Below, one piece after another: positions 41,487-49,785 of a DNA stretch of 64,000 bases (positions are counted from its first letter, which is position 1; each line of letters opens with the position of its first letter). The position numbers and the translations under genes are program-made. Source of the stretch: Neogemmobacter tilapiae (GTDB lineage: Bacteria; Pseudomonadota; Alphaproteobacteria; Rhodobacterales; Rhodobacteraceae); NCBI RefSeq assembly GCF_014652215.1, contig NZ_BMYJ01000004.1:248001-312000 (forward strand), written 5' to 3'. Under the pieces are notes generated by a model. It saw only the letters and a list, made by a program, of their open reading frames with translations. It was not told the origin of the DNA and did not search any database.

Positions 41487-42290
41487 ATGCATAGGGTCTT
41501 GGAACATCTGTCGGTCGATCTGCGCGCCTTTTTGGGGCAGGGGCGGGTTTGGGCCGTGCTGGCGGTGGCGATCCTGCTGTTCGCCTTGGCGGGGCCGTTC
41601 GGGTCTTATGGGGTTTTGGGTTTTCCCATGCGCTTGGCGATGTGGGCCTTGGTGGGGCTGGCGGCCTTTCTGGCGGGGGTGCTGGCGTTTTTCGGGACGC
41701 TGGCGCTGTTGCCGCGACATCCCTTGCAGGGATGGGTGGCGGCGCTGGCGGCCTCGGTTCCCGTCACGCTGACCGCGCTTTGGGTGGACAATCTGTTTGT
41801 CGCGGTGCCGATGACGTTGGAGCGGGCGGTGGCGGATTGGCTGCATCTGACGCCCTTTGTTCTGGTGCTGTGCTGGCTGCTGGGGCAGACGCCTTTGGCG
41901 CGGCAATCGGTGGAGGCTCGGCTGCTGACGCCTGCGCCCCTGCTGGAACGGTTGCGGCCGGGGATGGGGCGGAACCTCGTGTCGCTGACGGCGCGGGATC
42001 ATTATGTGGAGGTGGTGACGGATCTGGGCCGTGATCTGATCCTCTATCGCTTTGCCGATGCCTTGGCGCAGGTGGAAGGCTTGGGCGCGCAGATTCACCG
42101 TTCGCATTGGGTGGCCGCGCGGGCAGTGGTCGGCCGTGAACGGCAGGGTGGCAAGCTGTGGGTGGTGCTGCGCGACGGGGCGCGGCTGCCGGTCAGCCGC
42201 AGCTATGCGCAGGCTTTGGGCCCCTTGCTTGGCGCGGGGAATGCCAGCAATCTGGGGCGTGATTTGGGGCAGAAGGAACGGGTCGGATGA
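41487..42290 (+). CDS. Membrane-bound LytTR-domain regulator
   Basis: A 267-residue protein with four predicted membrane helices in residues 20-135 (VWAVLAVAILLFALAGPFGS and others) followed by a LytTR DNA-binding domain (NLVSLTARDHYVEVVTDLGR, then AQIHRSHWVAARAV). It has no receiver domain, so any signal probably comes from the membrane part. It overlaps the NTF2-like gene by 4 bases, and likely binds its own promoter repeats at 41381-41440. Confidence 0.88.
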   Translation: MHRVLEHLSVDLRAFLGQGRVWAVLAVAILLFALAGPFGSYGVLGFPMRLAMWALVGLAAFLAGVLAFFGTLALLPRHPLQGWVAALAASVPVTLTALWVDNLFVAVPMTLERAVADWLHLTPFVLVLCWLLGQTPLARQSVEARLLTPAPLLERLRPGMGRNLVSLTARDHYVEVVTDLGRDLILYRFADALAQVEGLGAQIHRSHWVAARAVVGRERQGGKLWVVLRDGARLPVSRSYAQALGPLLGAGNASNLGRDLGQKERVG

Positions 42291-42676
42291 GTGATGTGAT
42301 CGCGCGCTATTACGCGGCTTTCAACGCGGGGGATGCGGCGGGGATGCTGGATTGCGTGACCGAGGATGTGGAACACCGCGTCAATGAGGGCGGCATCCGG
42401 CGGGGCAAGGCGCTGTTTGCCGAATTCTGCGGGCATATGGGCGTCAGCTATGCCGAGGAATTGCGCGACATGGTGATCTTTCAGAACGGCGCGCGGGGCG
42501 CGGCGGAGTTTGTGGTGCATGGGCGCTATCTGCAAACCGATCCGGGCCTGCCCGAGGCGCGGGGGCAGGTCTATGTTTTGCCGGCGGGCGCGTTCTTTGA
42601 TCTGCGGGATGGGCTGATCAGCCGGGTGACGACCTTTTACAATCTGCGCGACTGGGTGGCGCAGGTTTCGGCATGA
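42287..42676 (+). CDS. NTF2-like (ketosteroid-isomerase-type) protein
   Basis: A 129-residue NTF2-fold protein: YYAAFNAGDAAGMLDCVTED and the C-terminal FDLRDGLISRVTTFYNLRDW. It has no signal peptide, unlike the SnoaL-like protein across the promoter. The function is unknown. It is translationally coupled to both neighbours (ATGA overlaps) in a lytTR-NTF2-GNAT operon. Confidence 0.85.
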   Translation: MSDVIARYYAAFNAGDAAGMLDCVTEDVEHRVNEGGIRRGKALFAEFCGHMGVSYAEELRDMVIFQNGARGAAEFVVHGRYLQTDPGLPEARGQVYVLPAGAFFDLRDGLISRVTTFYNLRDWVAQVSA

Positions 42677-43251
42677 TCATCCGCGCCCTGCGGGGCGAGG
42701 CCTTGGGGGCGGCGCTAGGGGATGTGGCGGCTTTGCGGATCCGCGTGTTCCGCGACTGGCCCTATCTTTATGACGGCGATCTGGAATATGAGCGGCAGTA
42801 TCTGACAGCCTATGCTGCGCCGGGGGCTTTGGTTGTGGGGGCCTTTGACGGGCCGCGTCTGGTGGGGGCGGCGACGGCGGCGCGGATGGAGGATCACGCC
42901 AGCGATTTCGGGGCCCCGTTTCGGGCGGCGGGGATTGATCTGGGGCAGGTCTATTATGCGGCGGAATCGGTGCTGCTGCCGGAATACCGGGGGCGGGGGA
43001 TCGGGCATCGTTTCTTTGATCTGCGGGAAGAGGAGGCCCGGTTGCAGGGGCGGAAAGCGATGGCCTTTTGTGCGGTGATCCGCCCTGCGGAGCATCCGGC
43101 GCGACCGGCGGATTATCGGCCCTTGGACGGGTTCTGGCAGGCCAGAGGCTATGCGCCGGTGCCGGGGCTGGTGGCGGAGTTTGGGTGGAAAGATTTGGGT
43201 GAGGCGGGCGAAACGCGGAAGCGGTTGCAGTTTTGGATGCGGGATTTGTGA
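42673..43251 (+). CDS. GNAT-family N-acetyltransferase
   Basis: A 192-residue protein with the acetyl-CoA-binding motif A in SVLLPEYRGRGIGHRFFDLR (RGRGIG, about residue 105) typical of GNAT enzymes. The acceptor is unknown. It is the third gene of the lytTR operon, and its stop is followed within 6 bases by the TTTCACGCGTGAAA palindrome. Confidence 0.85.
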   Translation: MIIRALRGEALGAALGDVAALRIRVFRDWPYLYDGDLEYERQYLTAYAAPGALVVGAFDGPRLVGAATAARMEDHASDFGAPFRAAGIDLGQVYYAAESVLLPEYRGRGIGHRFFDLREEEARLQGRKAMAFCAVIRPAEHPARPADYRPLDGFWQARGYAPVPGLVAEFGWKDLGEAGETRKRLQFWMRDL

Positions 43252-43257
43252 AGGGTT

Positions 43258-43271
43258 TTTCACGCGTGAAA
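43258..43271. repeat. Perfect palindrome TTTCACGCGTGAAA (copy 2)
   Basis: Identical to the copy at 23214-23227 and again immediately downstream of a stop codon in the same relative orientation. An AT-rich block follows (43285-43325) framed by CATTCAAC (43275-43282) and GTTGAATG (43311-43318). Confidence 0.55.
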
Positions 43272-43385
43272 TGGCATTCAACCATCTGATAGATAATTTA
43301 TATTCATAAAGTTGAATGATTTATCGTGGCCGCTCGTGCGGGGATGCGGGCACGCCTTGACCAATTTTCCGCCCGATGAGCCAAC

Positions 43386-44627
43386 CTAGGCCGCCGCAAG
43401 CAGGGCCCTTTGTAAAAGACCCTCGGCTTGGGCGGCTTGGGCAGGATCGTGGGCGTTGGCCAGAAGCCAGCCTTGCAATTCTGCCGGGGTGAAACGCGCC
43501 GCGCCCAGCCGTCGCACAAAGCTTTCGGCCATCTGCGGATCGTTGGGAAAGAACCGCGCAAAAAGCCGCCCGGCCGCGACCGCACCCACCCTGCCCAGTT
43601 CCACATGCAGATCGGCGCGGCCCGGACGGATCAAGGCCGGGTCCAGCCGTTCGATGTGGTTCGTTGTCATGATCAGCGCGCGGCCCTCTTGTGCGCCGAC
43701 CCCGTCAATCGCGTTCAGCAGCCCGGAAAAGCTGATCCCCGCCGCCTTCGCGCCCACTTCGCGCTGGCGGAAAAGCGCATCGACATCTTCGAGCGTGATC
43801 AACGCCCGCTGCGGGGCCTGATTGAAGGCGCGCACAAGCCCGTCGTCGGTCAATCCTGGCCTTCCCAGATCAATAGAGGCGACGGCCAGACGCAATTCGC
43901 TGGCCAAGGCCCGGATGGCCGAGGATTTGCCCGTGCCCGGTGGACCATAAAGGAGGTAGCCGCGCCGCCAGGGCACACCGCGTTGCAGATACCAATCTTC
44001 GCTGGCCAGAAAATGACGCAGATCGGAGGCCAATAGGTCCAGCCGGTCGTCTTCGGTGATCACACTGGCCAAGGGGCGTCCACTGACATGGCCGAGGCTT
44101 TCCCAATAGCCGTCATCCAGCACATAGACCTCGGGGCCTTTGGCCTCGGCATTGGCCAGAAGATGGGCCCCCTGATCCAGCCATTGATGGATGGTGGCCA
44201 ACCCGCCGCCCAAGATGGACAGGGTGAGCGTTTCTTCCATGCGGCTGGACTGGCCTTGGCCGACCTGCCTGCGGTCGCTGATGGCGCGTTCAAAGCGGCA
44301 GATCACGCCGCCAAGGCGGAACCAATGCGTGCCCGGTTCGGGGCCAAAGCGCGGGCCGCGACCGTCGCGCAGGTCGGTGACGCGCACTTGCCGGACGTGG
44401 GCCAAGACGCGGGAGTTTTCGAGCCAAGCATAGATCTGGCGATAGGCGTGGCTGCGGTTGTCAACCGTCAGTCGCGCAATGCAGCGGCGCGCAAGAAGGC
44501 GTTGCGCGGCTAAGAGGCCGAGTTGGGCGGAACGGAGAAACAGGCCGAGACAGCCCAAAACAAGGCCGCCGGCAAAGAAATCGCTGGCGGTGGCTTGGGT
44601 CAGATAAAGCGCAATCTGGTCAAACAT
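43386..44627 (-). CDS. BCS1-like AAA ATPase
   Basis: A 413-residue protein with one N-terminal hydrophobic segment (FFAGGLVLGCLGLFL), a BCS1_N-like middle domain, and an AAA module from about residue 220: Walker A LYGPPGTGKSSAIRAL, Walker B ALITLEDVDALF, sensor 1 ALIMTTNHIERLDPALIRPG with the arginine finger region. This is the architecture of mitochondrial BCS1, which moves the folded Rieske protein across the inner membrane. Bacterial homologues have unknown roles and no Rieske gene is nearby. Its single membrane helix suggests membrane attachment. Confidence 0.85.
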   Translation of the reverse strand: MFDQIALYLTQATASDFFAGGLVLGCLGLFLRSAQLGLLAAQRLLARRCIARLTVDNRSHAYRQIYAWLENSRVLAHVRQVRVTDLRDGRGPRFGPEPGTHWFRLGGVICRFERAISDRRQVGQGQSSRMEETLTLSILGGGLATIHQWLDQGAHLLANAEAKGPEVYVLDDGYWESLGHVSGRPLASVITEDDRLDLLASDLRHFLASEDWYLQRGVPWRRGYLLYGPPGTGKSSAIRALASELRLAVASIDLGRPGLTDDGLVRAFNQAPQRALITLEDVDALFRQREVGAKAAGISFSGLLNAIDGVGAQEGRALIMTTNHIERLDPALIRPGRADLHVELGRVGAVAAGRLFARFFPNDPQMAESFVRRLGAARFTPAELQGWLLANAHDPAQAAQAEGLLQRALLAAA

Positions 44628-44903
44628 AGGATAGCATCCATCCGGCGCGGGGCCGTTTCGGTCAAAGCAATGCCGGAGGATGGACCGTCAGTTTCGGTCA
44701 GACCGGCAGGTAAAGCGAGGGTTGGTTCAGCGTCGAAGTCATCAAGCCCTCCTTTCCTGCGGGGGTGTTGTTGCGAGAGGGGGGCGATACGACTGTTGGT
44801 TGATTCGGTGCAAGGGCTTTTCTATGAGGGCAACATGGCTGTTGCAGAATTGCTGCGTGGTGCTGCCCTTGACAGCCATGCCCCCGCGCGCCATCCAAAC
44901 GGC

Positions 44904-45239
44904 ATGGAACAAGAACCCGAAAAACCCGTCTCGAAACAGAAAGTCTATACGCTGGTGGTCGAGGTGGGCCGCAAGGCAGGGGATGGTTTGCCGGACAAGG
45001 CGACCGGGGCGGCGCTAGTGATCTATGCCAGCGGCGTGGATGAAGCCGAAGCGGTGCGGGAAACCGTCGCAGTGCTGAAGGTCGCCGATCTGGCCCCGTT
45101 GGATGTGTCGGGCTATGGCACGCTGGAGGAACGTTTGGCCGAGGGCGACGAGGTGCCCGAGGAGGAGCGGGAACTGATGCAGCGGGCCTTGGATGAAAAC
45201 TCGGTCGTCGTGGCCCAGATGACGCCTTTCTATGATTGA
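44904..45239 (+). CDS. Small hypothetical protein upstream of dapE
   Basis: About 111 residues, with [20 protein letters not shown] then [20 protein letters not shown]. Beta-strand/helix alternation is visible but no named domain is recognised. The start is uncertain: ATG 44904 begins the conserved-looking part, but ATG 44835 has a better ribosome binding site (GAGGG). The stop overlaps the dapE start, so the two are translated together. The function may therefore relate to dapE expression, but that is a guess. Confidence 0.65.
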   Translation: MEQEPEKPVSKQKVYTLVVEVGRKAGDGLPDKATGAALVIYASGVDEAEAVRETVAVLKVADLAPLDVSGYGTLEERLAEGDEVPEEERELMQRALDENSVVVAQMTPFYD

Positions 45240-46371
45240 TGCGGTGGATCTGACGGCGCGGTTGATCCGCTGCCCTTCGGTGACGCCCGAGGAAGGCGGC
45301 GCTTTGGTGCTGTTGGCCGAGGTGCTGGAAGGGGCGGGCTTTACCTGCGCGCGGGTGGACCGGAACGGGACGGCGAACCTGTTTGCGCGCTGGGGTGTTC
45401 GGGGGGCGAACAAGACGTTCGGCTTCAACGGGCATACCGATGTGGTGCCGGTGGGGGATGCTGGGGCCTGGACGCAAGACCCGTTCGGGGCGGCGGTGGT
45501 GGATGGCTGGATGTACGGGCGCGGGGCGACCGATATGAAGTCGGGCGTGGCGGCCTTTGTGGCGGCGGCCTGTGATTTCGTGAAGGACACGCCGCCGGAT
45601 GGGGCGATTGTGTTGACCATTACGGGGGATGAGGAAGGCGAGGCGAAGGATGGGACCGTCGCCTTGCTGGACTGGATGGCGGCGAACGGCGAAAAGATGA
45701 GCCATTGTCTGGTGGGGGAGCCGACCTGCCCGAACACAATGGGCGAGATGATGAAGATCGGGCGGCGGGGCAGCATGACGGCCTATTTCACCGCCGTCGG
45801 TGTGCAGGGGCATTCGGCCTATCCGCACCGGGCGAAGAACCCGCTGCATGCTTTGGTGACGTTGCTTTCGCGGCTGACGGCGGAACCTTTGGATCAAGGG
45901 AGCGATCATTTCGATGCCTCGACCCTGCAAATCACGACGATTGATTGCGGCAATCCGGCGAACAATGTGATCCCGGAAAAGGCGCGGGCGACGGTGAACA
46001 TAAGGTTCAACGATCTGCATTCGGGGGAATCTCTGGGGCGCTGGCTGACGGAACTGGCGGGCGAGGTGCATCTGGAAACCGGGGTGCGGCTGGACATGCG
46101 GCTGTCGGTGTCGGGGGAAAGTTTCCTGACCGAACCGGGGGAGTTCGTGGCGCTGGTGGCGGGAGCGGTGCAGGCGGAAACGGGCGTGGTGCCGGAATAC
46201 AGCACAAGCGGCGGGACGTCGGATGCGCGGTTTGTGAAGAACCATTGCCCGGTGGTGGAATTCGGGCTGGTGGGCAAGACGATGCATCAGGTGGATGAAC
46301 GGGTCGAAGTGGCGCAGATCGGGCAGTTGAAGGCGATCTATGGCCGGGTCTTGCGGGATTACTTTGGTTAA
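45232..46371 (+). CDS. dapE: Succinyl-diaminopimelate desuccinylase
   Basis: A 379-residue M20-family zinc hydrolase of lysine and diaminopimelate synthesis. Metal ligands are visible in [12 protein letters not shown] (His), [11 protein letters not shown] (Asp), [11 protein letters not shown] (Glu-Glu) and GKTMHQVDE (His), with the dimerisation/lid region between. It supplies meso-diaminopimelate for peptidoglycan. ATG 45232 overlaps the previous gene. The gene is followed 41 bases later by rnr. Confidence 0.95.
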   Translation: MIDAVDLTARLIRCPSVTPEEGGALVLLAEVLEGAGFTCARVDRNGTANLFARWGVRGANKTFGFNGHTDVVPVGDAGAWTQDPFGAAVVDGWMYGRGATDMKSGVAAFVAAACDFVKDTPPDGAIVLTITGDEEGEAKDGTVALLDWMAANGEKMSHCLVGEPTCPNTMGEMMKIGRRGSMTAYFTAVGVQGHSAYPHRAKNPLHALVTLLSRLTAEPLDQGSDHFDASTLQITTIDCGNPANNVIPEKARATVNIRFNDLHSGESLGRWLTELAGEVHLETGVRLDMRLSVSGESFLTEPGEFVALVAGAVQAETGVVPEYSTSGGTSDARFVKNHCPVVEFGLVGKTMHQVDERVEVAQIGQLKAIYGRVLRDYFG

Positions 46372-46412
46372 GCGGCTTTCTTGGCTGGACTTGGCATGTT
46401 AGGCCAATAGCT

Positions 46413-48662
46413 ATGGAAAACCTGCCCAGCAAAGACGAGATCCTGAATTTCCTGCGGGAAAATCCCGGCCTTTCGGCCAAGCGCGACATTGCAAAGGCTT
46501 TTGGCATCAAGGGTGCTGGCCTGCGGATGGAGTTGAAGCGGCTTTTGAAAGAGATGGAGGCCGAAGGGGCCCTGACGCGCAAGGCGCGTCGGATGCGGGC
46601 CTTTGGGGCTTTGCCGCCGGTGGCCTTGTTGCGGGTGATCGGGCCGGATGGGCAGGGCGATCTGTTCGCGGAAGCGACGGGGGAAGATATTGGTGAGGGG
46701 CCTTCGCCTCGAATCTTGGTTAGTCCGCAAAAGGGCGATCCGGCGCTGGGCGCGGGGGACCGGATTCTGGCGCGGTTGACGGCGACGCCGGGGGAGGGGG
46801 CGGATTACACCGCGCGGCTGATCCGGCGGATCGGGCACAATCCGCTGAAAATTCTGGGGATCTTCCGCAAGCAGGGCGATGGGGGGCGGATCGTGCCCAT
46901 CGACAAGGGCGCGGATAAGGAATGGCGGGTGGCGGCGGATGCCACGAATGACGCGCGGGATGGAGAGCTGGTCGAGGCGGAATTGGCGGGGCCAAAGCGG
47001 ATGGGTCTGCCTGCGGCGCGGATCACGGCGCGGCTGGGCGATCCGGGGGGGCCTAAGGCCATCAGCCTGATTGCGATCCATCAGCATGGTATTCCCGACC
47101 GTTTCCCCGATGCGGCCATGGCCGAGGCGGAGGCGGCGAAGCCCACGGCTTTGGGCAAGCGGACAGATCTGCGGGACATTCCCTTGGTCACGATTGACCC
47201 GGTGGATGCGCGGGACCGGGATGATGCGGTGCTGGCCGAGGCGGACAGCGACCCAAAGAACCCCGGTGGGCATATCCTTTGGGTCGCGATTGCGGATGTG
47301 GCGCATTATGTGCGGCCGGGCAGTGCGCTGGACGCCGAGGCGCGCAAGCGGGGGAATTCGACCTATTTCCCCGACCGGGTGGTGCCGATGCTGCCGGACG
47401 TTCTGTCGGGCGATCTGTGTTCCTTGCATGAACATGTGGACCGGGCCTGTCTGGCGGTGCGGATGGTGATCAATGCCGAGGGGCAAAAGATCGGGCATAA
47501 GTTTATGCGGGGGCTGATGCGGTCGCAGGGCAGTCTGCATTATGCGCAGGCGCAGGCGGCGATTGATGGTGCGCCGGATGATCAGACCGGGCCTTTGCTG
47601 GAACCCGTGCTGAAACCCCTTTGGGCGGCCTACGGCGCGTTGAAGGCGGCGCGGGCGGATCGGCAGCCGCTGGAGCTGGACCTGCCGGAACGCAAGATTG
47701 TGCTGGGTGAGGATGGCAAGGTTCTGTCGGTGTCTTTCCCGGAACGGCTGGATGCGCACCGTTTGATCGAGGAATTCATGGTGCTGGCGAATGTGGCCGC
47801 CGCCGAGGAATTGAACGCGCGGCGGACACCGCTGTTGTTCCGGGTGCATGAAGAGCCGAGCCCGGAAAAGCTGGACGCTTTGCGCGAAGTGGCGGAAGGG
47901 GCGGGGTTCACGCTGGCCAAGGGGCAGGTGCTGAAAACGCGGCATCTGAACAATCTGCTGGCGCAGTCGCAGGGGACGGAATTTGACGAGCTGATGAACA
48001 TCAGCACGTTGCGGTCGATGACGCAGGCCTATTACGCGCCGGAAAACCTTGGGCATTTCGGACTGGCCTTGCGGAACTATGCGCATTTCACCTCTCCGAT
48101 CCGGCGCTATTCCGACCTGATCGTCCACCGCGCGCTGATTGCGGCGCATGATTGGGGTAAGGATGGGCTGACGCCTGCCGATATCGAAAAGCTGCCGGAA
48201 ACCGGCAAGCTGATCAGCGATAGCGAGCGGCGGTCGATGGCCGCCGAACGCGACACAAACGACCGCTATCTGGCCGCTTATCTGTCGGATCGGGTGGGGG
48301 CCTCTTTCGAGGGGCGGATTTCTGGGGTGCAGAAGTTCGGGCTTTTCGTGCGGTTGCTGGAAACCGGGGCGGATGGGCTGATTCCGGTGCGGTCGCTGGG
48401 GCGCGAGTTTTTCCGCTATGACGAGGGGACGCAGACCCTGACGGGCGAGGAAACCGGGCAGATTCTGGGGCTTGGGCAAAAGGTGACGGTGAAATTGGCC
48501 GAGGCGGTTCCGGTGACGGGGGGGCTGACGCTGGAACTGCTGGCAGTGGACGGGGCCCATCTGCGGCGGGCCGGAATGATCAAGGGACGGCGTGCGCCTG
48601 CGGGGCGGGGGCGGCCGGATGGCGGGACAAAGCGGCGCGTTGTGCGGCGGCGGAAGGGATAA
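46413..48662 (+). CDS. rnr: Ribonuclease R
   Basis: A 749-residue 3'-5' exoribonuclease. An N-terminal winged-helix-like segment (LSAKRDIAKAFGIKGAGLRM) and cold-shock-like domains precede the RNB domain, whose catalytic acid cluster is VDARDRDDAVLAEAD (about residue 265-279). A C-terminal S1 domain (SFEGRISGVQKFGLFVRLLE) and a basic tail (GTKRRVVRRRKG) follow. It degrades structured RNA. The transglycosylase gene starts 2 bases after the stop. Confidence 0.95.
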   Translation: MENLPSKDEILNFLRENPGLSAKRDIAKAFGIKGAGLRMELKRLLKEMEAEGALTRKARRMRAFGALPPVALLRVIGPDGQGDLFAEATGEDIGEGPSPRILVSPQKGDPALGAGDRILARLTATPGEGADYTARLIRRIGHNPLKILGIFRKQGDGGRIVPIDKGADKEWRVAADATNDARDGELVEAELAGPKRMGLPAARITARLGDPGGPKAISLIAIHQHGIPDRFPDAAMAEAEAAKPTALGKRTDLRDIPLVTIDPVDARDRDDAVLAEADSDPKNPGGHILWVAIADVAHYVRPGSALDAEARKRGNSTYFPDRVVPMLPDVLSGDLCSLHEHVDRACLAVRMVINAEGQKIGHKFMRGLMRSQGSLHYAQAQAAIDGAPDDQTGPLLEPVLKPLWAAYGALKAARADRQPLELDLPERKIVLGEDGKVLSVSFPERLDAHRLIEEFMVLANVAAAEELNARRTPLLFRVHEEPSPEKLDALREVAEGAGFTLAKGQVLKTRHLNNLLAQSQGTEFDELMNISTLRSMTQAYYAPENLGHFGLALRNYAHFTSPIRRYSDLIVHRALIAAHDWGKDGLTPADIEKLPETGKLISDSERRSMAAERDTNDRYLAAYLSDRVGASFEGRISGVQKFGLFVRLLETGADGLIPVRSLGREFFRYDEGTQTLTGEETGQILGLGQKVTVKLAEAVPVTGGLTLELLAVDGAHLRRAGMIKGRRAPAGRGRPDGGTKRRVVRRRKG

Positions 48663-48663
48663 G

Positions 48664-49785
48664 ATGTCGGATTTTGAGAGCTGGAAAGCGGGTTTTGCAG
48701 AGCGGGCCGAGGCGGCTGGGCTGCCTTCTGACGTGGTGGCGGCGGCCTTGAAAAGCGTGTCGTCAGACCATGAGGTGATCGTGAAGGATCAGCGCCAGCG
48801 GGAATTCGGGATGCCGATCTGGTTCTATCTGGACAAGGCGGTGTCCGAGACGCGGCGCGAGGCGGCAAAGGCCGGATTGGAACGCAAAGAACGGCTGTTT
48901 GACAGCATTGATGCGGGCTGGGGCGTGGATCGGGCGGTTCTGGCGGCGATCTGGGCGATTGAAACCCAGTGCGGCGAGATCATGGGGGAGTTCGACACGA
49001 TCCGTTCGCTGGCGACTTTGGCGCATGAGGGGCGGCGGGGCGCGTTCTTTGAGGCCGAATTGATCGCGGCGCTGCGGATTTTGGCCAGCGGTGTGGTGTC
49101 GGACCTGCGCGGCAGTTGGGCGGGGGCGATGGGGCATATGCAGTTCCTGCCCAGCACCTATTTGGCGCATGGGGTGGATGCGGATGGCGACGGGCGGTCG
49201 GACATTTGGGGGGAGGATCCCTCGGATGCTTTGGCCTCATGCGCGACCTATCTGGCGGGGATCGGCTGGCAGGCGGACAAGGTCTGGGGGGGCGAGGTGA
49301 CGCTGCCCGAGGGGATGGATCTGCGGCAGACCGGCTGGGCCGGAACGCGGCCTGTGGCCGATTGGGTGGCGATGGGCGTTCAGGGTGATTTGCCCGTGAC
49401 GGGGGATGTGGCGGTGATCCTGCCTGCGGGGATCAAGGGGCCGGCTTTCTGGATTGGCGAGAATGCACGGGTTCTGGCGCGGTATAACCCGGCGGAAAGC
49501 TATGTGCTGGCCGTGGGGATGATGTCGGATTCGCTGTGCGGGCGGCCTGCGGTGCAGAAGGACTGGCCAAGGGCGGGGCGTGGGTTGGCGCAGAACGAGC
49601 GGTTCGAAGTGCAGCGTCTGCTGACCGAGCTGGGGCAGGATCCGGGCGGGATTGACGGGCGGATCGGGCAGAACAGCAAGGCGGCGATCCAGAATTGGCA
49701 GGTGTCGGTCGGGCTTCCGGCGGATGGCTATGCCGATGTGGCGCTGCTGAAGGCGCTGGAAGAGGCGGCGGCCGCTAAAGGATAA
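48664..49785 (+). CDS. Lytic murein transglycosylase (MltB-like), no signal peptide seen
   Basis: A 373-residue protein with an SLT_2 domain: the catalytic Glu is in AIWAIETQCGE (about residue 101), with GSWAGAMGHMQFLPSTY as substrate groove. A C-terminal peptidoglycan-binding domain (NERFEVQRLLTELGQDPGGI) follows. Such enzymes cut the glycan strand with formation of anhydromuramic acid in the periplasm. Yet the protein starts MSDFESWKAGFAERAEAAG without signal peptide or lipobox, and the in-frame extension upstream is not hydrophobic. The start may be wrong, or the enzyme uses an unusual export route. It ends by overlapping the convergent RTX gene by 11 bases. Confidence 0.85.
   Translation: MSDFESWKAGFAERAEAAGLPSDVVAAALKSVSSDHEVIVKDQRQREFGMPIWFYLDKAVSETRREAAKAGLERKERLFDSIDAGWGVDRAVLAAIWAIETQCGEIMGEFDTIRSLATLAHEGRRGAFFEAELIAALRILASGVVSDLRGSWAGAMGHMQFLPSTYLAHGVDADGDGRSDIWGEDPSDALASCATYLAGIGWQADKVWGGEVTLPEGMDLRQTGWAGTRPVADWVAMGVQGDLPVTGDVAVILPAGIKGPAFWIGENARVLARYNPAESYVLAVGMMSDSLCGRPAVQKDWPRAGRGLAQNERFEVQRLLTELGQDPGGIDGRIGQNSKAAIQNWQVSVGLPADGYADVALLKALEEAAAAKG

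Noticed and set aside
46368-48560. Open frame of about 730 codons on the strand opposite rnr
   Set aside because: A high-GC antisense shadow of the RNase R gene; its translation is Arg/Pro/His-rich and resembles no family.
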